48,773 nucleotides of DNA. It comes from JBAZWE01 sp041658605. GTDB taxonomy: Bacteria; Actinomycetota; Thermoleophilia; BMS3ABIN01. Location of the stretch: NCBI GenBank assembly GCA_041658605.1, contig JBAZZU010000017.1, positions 1 to 48,773 of the forward strand, written 5' to 3'. Position 1 is the stretch's first letter, and every line of letters begins with the position of its first letter. Positions 8,335-17,014 of the stretch are shown one piece after another. A program made the translations under genes and the position numbers. The notes under the pieces were generated by a model. The model worked only from the letters and a program-made list of their open reading frames with translations, had not been told where the DNA came from and did not search any database.

Positions 8335-8940
8335 ATGACCGCGGATGCCGTTGTCCTGGCTTCGAACAAAGATCAGCCCTTATATCCGGCGAGGAAAAAA
8401 ATCACGAACCTGTTGACGAAGATATTGTCGTGCCCGAAAACCCTGGTCGACGCCGGGTCGTTCGATGACGGCCGTGAGATATCTTCGCTCGGCCGTGAGC
8501 TCGAGGAAAAAACCCGGAAACTGTTCAGGAGGTCCCTCGCCATCAGGGTGGTCACGGCGGGTTCGACGAACGCCTGTGAGCAGGAACTGGTAGCCCTTGG
8601 TAACTCATATTATGACGTCGAGCGTTTTGGCGTCCATTTCGTCGCGTCTCCCCGCCACGCCGATATGCTGATGGTCACGGGTCCCGTAACGCGCAATATG
8701 CGGGAGGCGCTAGTCCGGACTTACGAGGCCATGCCGACCCCGAAAATCGTGGTGGCGGTCGGCGACGACGCCATCGACGGCGGTTTGTTCAAGGGCTCAT
8801 ACGCGGTGCTGGACGGCGTCCATAATGTCATCCCCGTCGACTATCAGATCCCCGGAGACCCTCCGTCGCCCAGGCGGATCATCGGGTCATTGCTGACGAT
8901 CCTCAGCGACCTCGACGGCAAGCACCAGAAAAAGACCTGA
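8335..8940 (+). CDS. Hydrogenase-4/complex I small subunit homologue (HyfI/NuoB-like) with most N2-cluster ligands lost
   Basis: 201 residues. The fold is clear from VERFGVHFVASPRHADMLMV, TGPVTRNM, PTPKIVVAVG and VIPVDYQIPG, which are standard in HyfI/EchC/NuoB proteins. In that family a [4Fe-4S] cluster is held by CxxC, GAC/GDC and PGCPP. Here the first motif is STNACE (one Cys), the second is VGDDAIDGG, and the third is IPGDPPSP, so three of four ligands are missing. It starts the operon, with AAAAAGGAAG before the ATG. A redox role therefore seems impossible unless ligands come from elsewhere. It most likely belongs with energy-converting-hydrogenase-related (Ehr) complexes. Confidence 0.85.
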   Translation: MTADAVVLASNKDQPLYPARKKITNLLTKILSCPKTLVDAGSFDDGREISSLGRELEEKTRKLFRRSLAIRVVTAGSTNACEQELVALGNSYYDVERFGVHFVASPRHADMLMVTGPVTRNMREALVRTYEAMPTPKIVVAVGDDAIDGGLFKGSYAVLDGVHNVIPVDYQIPGDPPSPRRIIGSLLTILSDLDGKHQKKT

Positions 8941-8946
8941 TTTCCG

Positions 8947-10992
8947 TTGGATTTTCTCTCCTCAGCCGGCGTTTTTAACGCAATGCTCGCCGTGTTCGCG
9001 GCCGGTGCGCTCGGAGCCCTGCTGCTTCGCAAACATGATGCGGCCGCTAACATATGGGGCAACTGCATGGCGATCATCGGCTCCGGGGCCGGCCTGCTGA
9101 TATCAGGAGCCGCCTTGTTCCACGGCACGGTTCCGGCCTTCAGCGTCGATTCATCGCTGCCGTTGCTCGCCTTTTCCATCCGGATCGATCAGCTCTCGGC
9201 GTTCTTCATGCTTGTCATTTCGCTGGTAGCGTTTTTCTGTTCGATCTACGCCCTGGACTACGTCCGCCACTACTACGGCAAATACAGCATTGGCATGCTG
9301 GGTTTCTTCTACAACGCATTCATCGCCAGCATGATCATCGTGGTGACGGCGCAAAACGCCCTGTTTTTTCTGGTCGCATGGGAAGTCATGGCGCTGGCCT
9401 CCTATTTCCTGGTTATTTATGAACGCCGTGAAACCGCCAGCATCAGGGCGGGCTCCCTGTATTTTATTATGACCCACGCCGGTACCGCGTTCATCATGAT
9501 CGCGTTCCTGCTTATGTACAGGGCTACCGGCTCTTTCGAGTTCGCGGATTTCAGGGACGGCATGGCGGCGGCGTCACCGCTTGTGAAGAACGCAATATTT
9601 ATCTCGGCGCTGATCGGCTTTGGCGTCAAGGCCGGCGTCATCCCGCTCCACGTCTGGCTGCCGAGCGCCCACCCGGCGGCTCCGTCACACGTTTCGGCGC
9701 TGATGTCAGGCGTCATGATCAAGACCGGCATCTACATGATGGTCAGGATATATCTCGACATACTGCCTGGCTCCTACTTGTGGTGGGGACTGGCGCTGAT
9801 GATCGCCGGCTCGATATCTTCGCTTCTGGGAGTCCTGTACGCGCTCTCTGAACACGACCTGAAAAAGCTGCTGGCCTATCACAGCATCGAGAACGTCGGC
9901 ATAATTCTGCTCGGGCTGGGGAGCGCACTTGTTTTTTCGTCATTCGGTATGACTTCTCTGGCCGCTCTCGGCCTGGCGGCGGCGCTTTTCCACACCATGA
10001 ACCATGCGACGTTCAAGGCGCTGCTGTTCCTGGGGGCCGGGTCGGTCATAGCGGCCACCCATACGCGCAATATTGAAAAGTACGGTGGCCTGATCAGGTT
10101 GATGCCGCAGACGGCGTTCTTTTTCCTCATCGGTTCGATGGCAATCTCCGCCTTGCCGCCGCTCAACGGGTTTTTCAGCGAATGGCTGACATTCCAGGCG
10201 CTTTTCCAGGGCGTCGCGGGATTTGATGTCGTCACCAAGGTTATATTCATCCTCTCCATCGGCTCGCTGGCGCTCACGGGAGGCCTGGCCGCCGCATGTT
10301 TCGTCAAGGCCTTCGGCATCACGTTCCTGGCGCGCCCGCGCAGTGAACAGGCGGAGCGGGCGCGGGAAACCGGCATGCTCCCAAGGGTGGCGATGGCGGC
10401 GCTGTCGCTGCTCATCGCCGGCCTCGGCCTCTTCTCCGGCTTGGTCTTAAGGACGCTGGCAAAGGTGACCGGGAGCATGGCTAACCTTCGTGGCGTGGAA
10501 AGCGCCGACGTAGCGCAGTTTAAATCCGTCAGTCTGCAGAATGGATTCGGGGAAGTATCCATGCCGGCGCTTTTCATCGGCATAATCGTCGCGTCGGCCG
10601 TGGTTGCGGCGGCGGTTGCGGTGCTGACCCGTAAAAGAAGGACAGAGACCGGCCCCACCTGGGACTGTGGCTCTGACCTCACCCCGCGCATGGAGATCAC
10701 CGCCACCGGATTCTCGCGATCGCTGATCACGATTTCCCGGGGCGTGCTCAGGCCGAGCAGTGATACCGAGATCGAGTACCACGACGCCAGCAGGTATTTC
10801 CCCAGGACTGGCACGGTCACCATGGGGCTGCATGACATCTACCAGACATTTATCTACAAGCCGCTGCATGACCTGACGACGATGCTTGCCGCGCAGGTCA
10901 CGAAAGTCCAGAGCGGCAATATCAATGTCTACATCCTCTACATCTTCCTGACCCTGATAGGTCTGCTGTTCTTCATGGATCTGCAGTCATGA
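8947..10992 (+). CDS. HyfB-like proton-pumping antiporter subunit
   Basis: 681 residues, close to the 672 of E. coli HyfB. It has the NuoL/M/MrpA-type core of about 14 helices plus the HyfB C-terminal extension (TWDCGSDLTPRMEITATGFS). Ion-path residues are intact: Glu in FLVAWEVMALASYF, Lys in GFGVKAGVIPLHVWLP, His in the same loop and Lys in SGVMIKTGIY. It begins with TTG just after the small-subunit stop. The ATG of the next gene overlaps its stop (ATGA). It is expected to sit in the cytoplasmic membrane and move H+ or Na+. Confidence 0.9.
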   Translation: MDFLSSAGVFNAMLAVFAAGALGALLLRKHDAAANIWGNCMAIIGSGAGLLISGAALFHGTVPAFSVDSSLPLLAFSIRIDQLSAFFMLVISLVAFFCSIYALDYVRHYYGKYSIGMLGFFYNAFIASMIIVVTAQNALFFLVAWEVMALASYFLVIYERRETASIRAGSLYFIMTHAGTAFIMIAFLLMYRATGSFEFADFRDGMAAASPLVKNAIFISALIGFGVKAGVIPLHVWLPSAHPAAPSHVSALMSGVMIKTGIYMMVRIYLDILPGSYLWWGLALMIAGSISSLLGVLYALSEHDLKKLLAYHSIENVGIILLGLGSALVFSSFGMTSLAALGLAAALFHTMNHATFKALLFLGAGSVIAATHTRNIEKYGGLIRLMPQTAFFFLIGSMAISALPPLNGFFSEWLTFQALFQGVAGFDVVTKVIFILSIGSLALTGGLAAACFVKAFGITFLARPRSEQAERARETGMLPRVAMAALSLLIAGLGLFSGLVLRTLAKVTGSMANLRGVESADVAQFKSVSLQNGFGEVSMPALFIGIIVASAVVAAAVAVLTRKRRTETGPTWDCGSDLTPRMEITATGFSRSLITISRGVLRPSSDTEIEYHDASRYFPRTGTVTMGLHDIYQTFIYKPLHDLTTMLAAQVTKVQSGNINVYILYIFLTLIGLLFFMDLQS

Positions 10993-11924
10993 ACATGGCG
11001 GCTATCCCATACTGGCTGCTGCAGATACTTCTGATACCGGCGCTGTCGCCGCTCTTCATCGGGGTAACCCGCCGCATCAAGGCCAGGTTCCAGAATCGTC
11101 GCGGTGCATCCGTCTTCCAGCCTTACCGGGACTTCTGGAAGCTCTTCCACAAGGACGAGATCATCAGCGAGGACGCATCCTGGATATTCCGGGTGGCGCC
11201 CTATCTGATCTTTGCGGTTACGCTTGTGATCGGCGCCAGCATTCCTCTCGTGTCGACCGGCTTGTCGAACACCCTTACCGGTGACCTGCTTGTCGTGGTC
11301 TACCTGATCGCGCTTGGCACTTTCTTCCTTGCCCTCGCCGGCATCGACACCGGCAGCGCTTTCGGAGGTTTCGGCTCCAGCCGTGAGATGATGGTGGCGG
11401 CGCTAACCGAGGGTGGCCTGGTACTCTCCCTGCTGACTCTGGCACTTATCAGCAAAAGCGCAAATCTCACAGCTATCTCAGCAAATATCGGTTCCCTGTC
11501 ATTTCCCAGTTTTACGCCGATCATCCTGGCTTTCATCAGTTTTTCCATAGCCCTGCTTGCCGAGACCTGCCGCTATCCCTTTGACAACCCTTCCACCCAT
11601 CTGGAGCTGACCATGATCCACGAGGCCATGATCCTGGAGTATTCCGGCAAAAGGCTGGCGCTGATGGAATGGGCTTCGGCCAACAAATACCTCATTTTCA
11701 TCGCCCTGGGTGCGAACCTGTTCTTCCCGCGCGGCATCGCCGACTCCCTTGAGTTGATACCGGTCATACTGGCCCTGGCCGTATTCGCCGGTAAGGCATC
11801 GCTGTTTTGCATAGCTATCGCCGTACTTGAATCGAGCATCGCCAAGCTGAGGATATTCAGGCTGCCGGATCTGCTGTTCACCTCCTTTGTCATCAGCGTT
11901 ATCGCGATCGGCCTGGTGAACTGA
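10989..11924 (+). CDS. HyfC-like (NuoH-type) membrane subunit
   Basis: 311 residues, eight predicted helices. It carries NuoH/HyfC features: RRGASVFQPYRDFWKLFHKDE in the first cytoplasmic loop and AETCRYPFDNPSTHLELTM followed by IHEAMILEYSG, the acidic loop that links the soluble module to the ion channel in complex I. Those Glu and Asp residues are kept. It overlaps the upstream gene by four bases, which indicates coupled translation. Confidence 0.9.
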   Translation: MNMAAIPYWLLQILLIPALSPLFIGVTRRIKARFQNRRGASVFQPYRDFWKLFHKDEIISEDASWIFRVAPYLIFAVTLVIGASIPLVSTGLSNTLTGDLLVVVYLIALGTFFLALAGIDTGSAFGGFGSSREMMVAALTEGGLVLSLLTLALISKSANLTAISANIGSLSFPSFTPIILAFISFSIALLAETCRYPFDNPSTHLELTMIHEAMILEYSGKRLALMEWASANKYLIFIALGANLFFPRGIADSLELIPVILALAVFAGKASLFCIAIAVLESSIAKLRIFRLPDLLFTSFVISVIAIGLVN

Positions 11925-11929
11925 AGGCC

Positions 11930-12586
11930 GTGGCTTACTTAAATCAGCAGGCTCTCCTGGTGTTCGCGACCATCATTTTCGCGCCGGCTGTCTTTCTGCA
12001 CCTGACGAACAAGAACACGTCCGCGGTGCGGCTGTACATGGTCCAGTCGTCGGCTATCGCCGCGCTGTTGATCCTCTCGTCATTTGACAGGTTCTCACCG
12101 CTGATCGCCATCGCGATCGTTGCCACGGTGGCGGTCAAGATCTTCATCGCACCGTACTTCTTTTACGGCCTGATCAAGAGGCACCAGCTTACATTCTCCG
12201 TGTCAACATACCTGAACACGCCGCTTTCGCTGCTGGTGATTGCCGCGCTGCTGGCGCTGACCCAGAGTGAATTCTTTGACGCGCTGGCGGTCCTGTCGAC
12301 CTCCGGCGAAAAATTGCTGCGCCTGGCCTTCGCGACTATCCTGATTTCTCTTTTTCTCAGTATCAACAGAAAAGGCGCTCTATCCCAGATGCTGGGGATA
12401 CTGTCGCTGGAGAACGGCATCGTGGCTTTCGCCCTTTTCGCCGGGCTGGAACAGAGTCCGGGGCTGCAGCTGGGCATAACCTTCAACATCCTGATCTGGG
12501 TCATCATCGCTACTGTGTTCGCCTCGATGATCTTCCGCAGGTTCGGGTCGCTGGACGTCACCGCCATGAAGAAGCTGAAAGGCTGA
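11930..12586 (+). CDS. HyfE-like (NuoK-related) membrane subunit
   Basis: 218 residues with about six to seven helices. It starts with GTG five bases after the previous stop. The ILSLENGIVAFALF segment matches the LENG region of HyfE/NuoK/MrpC proteins, and a Lys lies in the helix VAVKIFIAPYFFYG. It should form part of the membrane arm between the HyfC- and HyfF-like subunits. Confidence 0.85.
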   Translation: MAYLNQQALLVFATIIFAPAVFLHLTNKNTSAVRLYMVQSSAIAALLILSSFDRFSPLIAIAIVATVAVKIFIAPYFFYGLIKRHQLTFSVSTYLNTPLSLLVIAALLALTQSEFFDALAVLSTSGEKLLRLAFATILISLFLSINRKGALSQMLGILSLENGIVAFALFAGLEQSPGLQLGITFNILIWVIIATVFASMIFRRFGSLDVTAMKKLKG

Positions 12587-12589
12587 TCC

Positions 12590-14053
12590 ATGGCGTTACT
12601 CATCCTTGTCATCACACCGCTGCTCGCCGCCCTGGTCTCACTGGCCGTAAGAAAGAAGATCCTGTTTCTGGAGGTGACGGCCATGATCGCGGCGCCGGTT
12701 GAATTCACCGCCGCCATGGCGATAGCCGCCGAAGTATACCGGCAGGGCGATTCCGAATACGGCGTTTACCTGGCTGCTGGTCCGCTTGAGATCGTCGTCC
12801 TGTTCACCGTAGCGCTTGTCGGTCTGGCGGCGGCCTTCTACTCGGTCGGGTACCTGCGGGAAGAAGTGCGAAAGCAGATCATCGGTTTCAGCCGCGTGCG
12901 GCAGTATTTCGTTCTCTTTCACTTTTTTCTGATGGCCATGTTCTTCGCGGTCATCACCGTCAGTCCGATCATGATGTGGATAGCCATCGAGGCGACGACG
13001 CTGTCCACCGCCTTCCTCATCAGCTTTTACAGCAAGGCGTCATCGATGGAAGCGGCATGGAAGTATCTCATCATCAATTCGATCGGGCTGCTGCTCGGTT
13101 TTTTCGGCACGCTGCTTTTTCTGACCCCCGGAAGCGAATCGGGGGCCGACAGGTTCATCGACTGGCATGCGCTGGTCGAGGGCGCCGGCACTATGAACCC
13201 GACCCTGGCGAGGATCGCCTTCATCTTCGTGCTCATCGGCTATGGGACCAAGGTGGGCCTGGCTCCCATGCACACCTGGCTGCCCGACGCCCACAGCAAG
13301 GCGCCTTCGCCGATAAGCGCGATGCTCTCGGGCGCCCTGCTAAATGTCGCCATGCTGGCGATCCTGAAATTCAAGATCGTCACCGACGTCGCCACGGCAA
13401 CGTCGTTTTCCAGGAACCTGATGATATATTTCGGAGTCGTCACGATAACGATCCCGGCATTCATAATCATCACTCAGAAGAACTACAAGCGGCTTTTTGC
13501 CTATTCCAGCATCGAGCACATGGGCATAATCACACTGGGGTTCGGTTTCGGCGGACTCGGGACATTCGGCGCGCTGCTGCACATGATCTACCATTCCATG
13601 GCTAAATCGGTACTGTTCTTCTCGGCCGGGAACATGCTGCTGAAATACGGGTCGACCAAGATGATGAAGGTACGGGGAGTGTTGTCGGTGCTGCCTGTCA
13701 CAGGCGTGCTGATGCTGATAGGCTTCCTGGCGATAACCGGCATGCCTCCGTTTGGCATTTTCCTGACCGAAGTATATATATTGTCCGCCGGAATAGCGGA
13801 CCACCTGCCGGTGGTAATCGCGGTTGTTTTTCTGCTGCTGCTTGTCTTCGTTGGTTTCCTGAGGCATATCGTCGGCATGGCGTTCAGCGGCCGTACGGAC
13901 ACAGACCCGGCGCCTGGGACAATCGGGGAATCGAATCTTCTAACCATAATGCCGCCGGTGCTGCTGCTTGCCCTGCTCGTAGTCGCCGGTTTCTACCTGC
14001 CCGGTCCTGTAAAGTCCCTTATCACTTCGGCAGCTTCCCTGATCAATGGATGA
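12590..14053 (+). CDS. HyfF-like second antiporter subunit
   Basis: 487 residues with about 14 helices. It has the NuoN/M-type signatures: Glu in MMWIAIEATTLSTAF, Lys in GYGTKVGLAPMHTWLPDAHS, and AYSSIEHMGIITLGFGFGGL, which is typical of HyfF. This is the second ion-translocating subunit in the operon; a HyfD homologue is absent. It overlaps the large-subunit gene by eight bases. Confidence 0.9.
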   Translation: MALLILVITPLLAALVSLAVRKKILFLEVTAMIAAPVEFTAAMAIAAEVYRQGDSEYGVYLAAGPLEIVVLFTVALVGLAAAFYSVGYLREEVRKQIIGFSRVRQYFVLFHFFLMAMFFAVITVSPIMMWIAIEATTLSTAFLISFYSKASSMEAAWKYLIINSIGLLLGFFGTLLFLTPGSESGADRFIDWHALVEGAGTMNPTLARIAFIFVLIGYGTKVGLAPMHTWLPDAHSKAPSPISAMLSGALLNVAMLAILKFKIVTDVATATSFSRNLMIYFGVVTITIPAFIIITQKNYKRLFAYSSIEHMGIITLGFGFGGLGTFGALLHMIYHSMAKSVLFFSAGNMLLKYGSTKMMKVRGVLSVLPVTGVLMLIGFLAITGMPPFGIFLTEVYILSAGIADHLPVVIAVVFLLLLVFVGFLRHIVGMAFSGRTDTDPAPGTIGESNLLTIMPPVLLLALLVVAGFYLPGPVKSLITSAASLING

Positions 14054-15623
14054 CATCATGACCCATGAGCAGATAATCAAAAAGTACATTCCCCATTACG
14101 CGGAAGCCGCCGTTCATGACAACCTCATCGCTTTCGAAGTCAAACCAGTAGAAATCGTAGCGGTCTGCGAAAGCCTTTATATTCATCATCAGCTGCCGCT
14201 GAAGATCATCACCGCGTTCGACGAGCGGCGTCAGACGGGCCTGTTCCGTATCATGTATGTCTTCGGCCTTCCGGGAAAGAACATCATTCTGGCGCCATAT
14301 ATCCGCGTGAGTGAGGAATTTCCGTCGTTGACGCCCTCGTTTCACGAAGCATCGATCCACGAACGAAAGATCAGGTCCTTCTTCGGCTTAAACCCGACAG
14401 GCCATCCTGACCCGAGGCCGCTGATACTTCACGAAAACTGGCCTGAGGATGTTTTTCCACTACGCAAGGATTTTGACTGGCAAAACAGGCCGGAGCTGGC
14501 AGACGGAAAGTTCCAGTACCGGAAGCTGGGCGGCGAGGGCATTTACGAGATACCTGTCGGCCCGGTGCACGCCGGCATCATCGAACCCGGGCATTTCCGC
14601 TTCAGCGTGGCCGGTGAGGAGATCCTGCTGCTGGAGCCCAGGCTGGGATATTCCCACAAGGGGACAGCAAAGCTTTTTGAAATACTGCCGCTCGCGGACA
14701 AGGTCAGGCTGGCGGAGCGTATCTCCGGCGATAGTTCGTTCAGCTGCGCGCTGGCGTTCTGCCTGGCGCTGGAGTCGCTCAGCGAAACGGCCATATCGGA
14801 GCAGGACGACTATTTGAGGGTCGTCTTCGGTGAGCTGGAAAGGCTGGCCAATCACCTGGGAGACATCGGCGCTATCATGACCGATACCGGTTTCAATTTC
14901 GGCGGCGCTCAGGGAGGCCGTCTGCGGGAACAGGTCATGCAGATTAACGAACGCCTGACCGGCAGCCGTTTTTTGAGGGGAGTCGCGCTAGTGGGTGGTG
15001 TGTCAACGGGGATTACAGAAGCTGACATCCGGGAAACCGCCGCGGCCATGGATTCGCTGCGCGAGGATTTCGAGCAGGTGATGTCCGTCGCCGAAAACAG
15101 CAACTCACTCAACAACCGGCTGAAGAACGCGGGCATCCTGTCGCAGGCTGTCGCCCGGGACCACGGCGTTATCGGCGTTGCCGGCAGGGCGGTGGGGCTG
15201 GCTGTGGACGCCAGGGTGGATTATCCCTACGCCGCCTACCAGAAACTGAAAATGGAAATCGCCACGGAGGAAACCGGAGATGTCTACGCCAGGTTCTGCG
15301 TCCGGGTCAGCGAAGTGTACACTTCGATCGATCTTATCAGGCAGGCGTTGGGCGCTCTTAAGCCCGCGCGCACCGCGCAGGGTCCGCGGGAGCCGTCATT
15401 CGCGAAAGATTCATTCGCGGCCGGCATAGTCGAAGGCTGGCGCGGGGACATCGTCTGCCTGGTCGCCACCGACGTGGACGGCGGCATCAGCAGGGTGGAT
15501 GTCCGCGACCCGTCCTTCCTCAACTGGACCGCACTGGGGTACGCGGGCCAGGAAAACATGGTTCCCGATTTCCCGCTCATAAACAAAAGCTTTAACCTGT
15601 CGTATTCGGGAAATGACCTGTAG
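14046..15623 (+). CDS. HyfG/HycE-like large subunit (NuoC+NuoD type) lacking Ni-Fe ligands
   Basis: 525 residues. Residues 1-150 are the NuoC-like domain (SFHEASIHERKIRSFFGLNP) and the rest is the NuoD/hydrogenase large-subunit domain (GPVHAGIIEPGHFRF, PRLGYSHKGTAKLFE, GELERLANHLGDIGA). In true group 4 [NiFe] hydrogenases the active site is held by RxCGxC near the middle and DPCxxC at the C-terminus. Here these read ERISGDSSFS and INKSFNLSYSGNDL, so all four Cys are absent. It is therefore an Ehr-type, hydrogenase-related protein rather than a hydrogenase. It ends the operon and is followed by a strong terminator. Confidence 0.88.
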   Translation: MDDIMTHEQIIKKYIPHYAEAAVHDNLIAFEVKPVEIVAVCESLYIHHQLPLKIITAFDERRQTGLFRIMYVFGLPGKNIILAPYIRVSEEFPSLTPSFHEASIHERKIRSFFGLNPTGHPDPRPLILHENWPEDVFPLRKDFDWQNRPELADGKFQYRKLGGEGIYEIPVGPVHAGIIEPGHFRFSVAGEEILLLEPRLGYSHKGTAKLFEILPLADKVRLAERISGDSSFSCALAFCLALESLSETAISEQDDYLRVVFGELERLANHLGDIGAIMTDTGFNFGGAQGGRLREQVMQINERLTGSRFLRGVALVGGVSTGITEADIRETAAAMDSLREDFEQVMSVAENSNSLNNRLKNAGILSQAVARDHGVIGVAGRAVGLAVDARVDYPYAAYQKLKMEIATEETGDVYARFCVRVSEVYTSIDLIRQALGALKPARTAQGPREPSFAKDSFAAGIVEGWRGDIVCLVATDVDGGISRVDVRDPSFLNWTALGYAGQENMVPDFPLINKSFNLSYSGNDL

Positions 15624-15665
15624 GCAGAAGCAGCGGCGAACTATTCCGCCGGTCGATTCGAGGAC

Positions 15666-15697
15666 AAAAAAAGACCCTCCATGCGGAGGGTCTTTTT
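15666..15697. terminator. Bidirectional terminator between the Hyf-like operon and the cold shock gene
   Basis: 9-bp perfect stem AGACCCTCC / GGAGGGTCT with a 4-base loop, a run of T after it and a run of A before it, so it can serve both converging genes. Confidence 0.92.
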
Positions 15698-15715
15698 GAT
15701 TGCTTGCGGTGTTTC

Positions 15716-15919
15716 CTAGTCTACAGGCTTGACGTTCTTCGCCTGCGGTCCCTTGGGACCTTCTTCAACATCAAAGGTCACCTTCTGACCCTCGGCGAGG
15801 GTTTTGAAGCCCTCGATCTGGATCTCGGAGTGATGCACGAACAAATCCGCTCCGCCCTCCTGCTCGATGAAGCCGAAGCCCTTCTGGTCTGAAAACCATT
15901 TTACTGTTCCATCAGCCAA
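15716..15919 (-). CDS. Cold shock protein, CspA family
   Basis: 67 residues, the usual length. It has both RNA-binding motifs: GTVKWFSDQKGFGFI (RNP1) and DLFVHHSEI (RNP2). The start is the TTG at 15919: GGGAGGAGG lies just upstream and this gives the standard start M-A-D-G-T-V-K-W-F. A longer reading from the ATG at 15940 would translate through the ribosome binding site. It is a single-stranded nucleic acid chaperone in the cytoplasm. Confidence 0.92.
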   Translation of the reverse strand: MADGTVKWFSDQKGFGFIEQEGGADLFVHHSEIQIEGFKTLAEGQKVTFDVEEGPKGPQAKNVKPVD

Positions 15920-15940
15920 TTTTCTTCCTCCTCCCACCAT

Positions 15941-16475
15941 TTCCGCTGTTAAGTGATAAAAGCATCGCCTGACTAACAGCCATGCAGTCGTTCCCTAGAT
16001 ACCCGGTTTACCTGTTCAGCTAAACTTATATATTAGCGCAGGCATCAAAGTAAAGGGATTCTGTAAACGTATTCTACTACTTAACAGAGATCGAAATGGC
16101 TGAAATCATCAGAAGATGAGTTTTCTAAACGGTTTTCGCGGCATGATTCCATATGCGCCGTCCACGAAGCTGCTATTCCGGAACCTGTAGATATGGTCGT
16201 ATTGTTCCTCGATCGACAGGTCCTGGGTGGCTGTGACCCTTCCATGATGCCGGGTAATCTCCCGACCATTACAGGAGTCTAAAAGGAAATATATATTCCG
16301 CATGTAATAGGTCTGTAAAATATATTGATGCGAATCCAGCGGCCCTTGTTCAGGTTCATGATTCAGGGCAGGGGGGGCAATCATACAGGCAGGCAATCAG
16401 GATGCTCCTGTTGGTGAGTCGTCTGGTTGAATGATAGTGTTTCGCTAACCATAAGGCTGGATGAAAGGAGCATTC
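15941..16475. other. Intergenic region upstream of cold shock and lipoprotein genes
   Basis: About 530 bases, AT-rich near 16020-16080 where the promoter and long leader of the cold shock gene are expected. A minus-strand reading frame at 16109-16303 is noted separately. No structured RNA family was recognised. Confidence 0.4.
16109..16303 (-). CDS. Possible small protein, unknown
   Basis: A 64-residue reading frame from the ATG at 16303 with a balanced composition (RHHGRVTATQDLSIEEQY, DHIYRFRNSSFVDGAYG). No ribosome binding site is visible and no family is recognised. It could be real, or a chance frame. Confidence 0.25.
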   Translation of the reverse strand: MRNIYFLLDSCNGREITRHHGRVTATQDLSIEEQYDHIYRFRNSSFVDGAYGIMPRKPFRKLIF

Positions 16476-16880
16476 GTGCAAAAGAGATCGTTATTCAGGG
16501 TATTGTTTGCGGCTGCGCTTCTTGCGGTAATGGCGCTGGCAGCTTTCGGGTGCGGAAGTGCGGGACCGAAGGCGGCAGTGGAGGATTTCATGGCCGCGGC
16601 GAAAGACAAGAATTGTGAGAAGATGGTCGACCTGATGGACCTGAAGGCTGTAGAGGACGCAGGCGCCGCCATCAACAAGGATGAGCTGGTCAATTCATGC
16701 AAATCAGAATCAGGACTCGGTGATGTCGTCAGCTACAAGATACTCGAAGAGAAGACGGACGGCGACAAGTCGGAGATCAAGGTGGAAGTAACCACCAAGG
16801 AAAATGACAAGGAAACAACCGAATCAGACACGCTCACGCTGAACAAGCGTGACGGCGAGTGGAAGATATCCTTCCTGTAG
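16476..16880 (+). CDS. Secreted lipoprotein, DUF4878-like
   Basis: 134 residues from a GTG at 16476. AAAGGAG at 16464-16470 lies five bases before this GTG; the ATG at 16461 would leave no room for a ribosome binding site. A signal peptide with the lipobox AAFGC gives a mature protein anchored by Cys. The remainder has KAAVEDFMAAAKDKNCEKMVDLM, a helix-turn pattern resembling small DUF4878/NTF2-like lipoproteins, then charged beta strands. Function unknown. A terminator follows. Confidence 0.8.
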   Translation: MQKRSLFRVLFAAALLAVMALAAFGCGSAGPKAAVEDFMAAAKDKNCEKMVDLMDLKAVEDAGAAINKDELVNSCKSESGLGDVVSYKILEEKTDGDKSEIKVEVTTKENDKETTESDTLTLNKRDGEWKISFL

Positions 16881-16920
16881 GAAATGGTGAGGGACGTCTT
16901 TTAGTAAAGCAGTCAATACA

Positions 16921-16952
16921 ATGAGCGGCTCCCCAGGAGCCGCTCATTTTTT
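16921..16952 (+). terminator. Rho-independent terminator after the lipoprotein gene
   Basis: 12-bp stem ATGAGCGGCTCC / GGAGCCGCTCAT with a 3-base loop followed by six T. Confidence 0.92.
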
Positions 16953-17014
16953 ACGGCCCTGTTCGCTGTCGGCCAGCGGATATTTCAGGATAAAATGGGC
17001 CGGGCCTTCGAAAC

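Noticed and set aside
8335..15623. Working group 4 [NiFe] hydrogenase or formate hydrogenlyase
   Set aside because: The large subunit lacks all Ni-Fe Cys ligands, and no Fe-S relay subunit or formate dehydrogenase gene is present.
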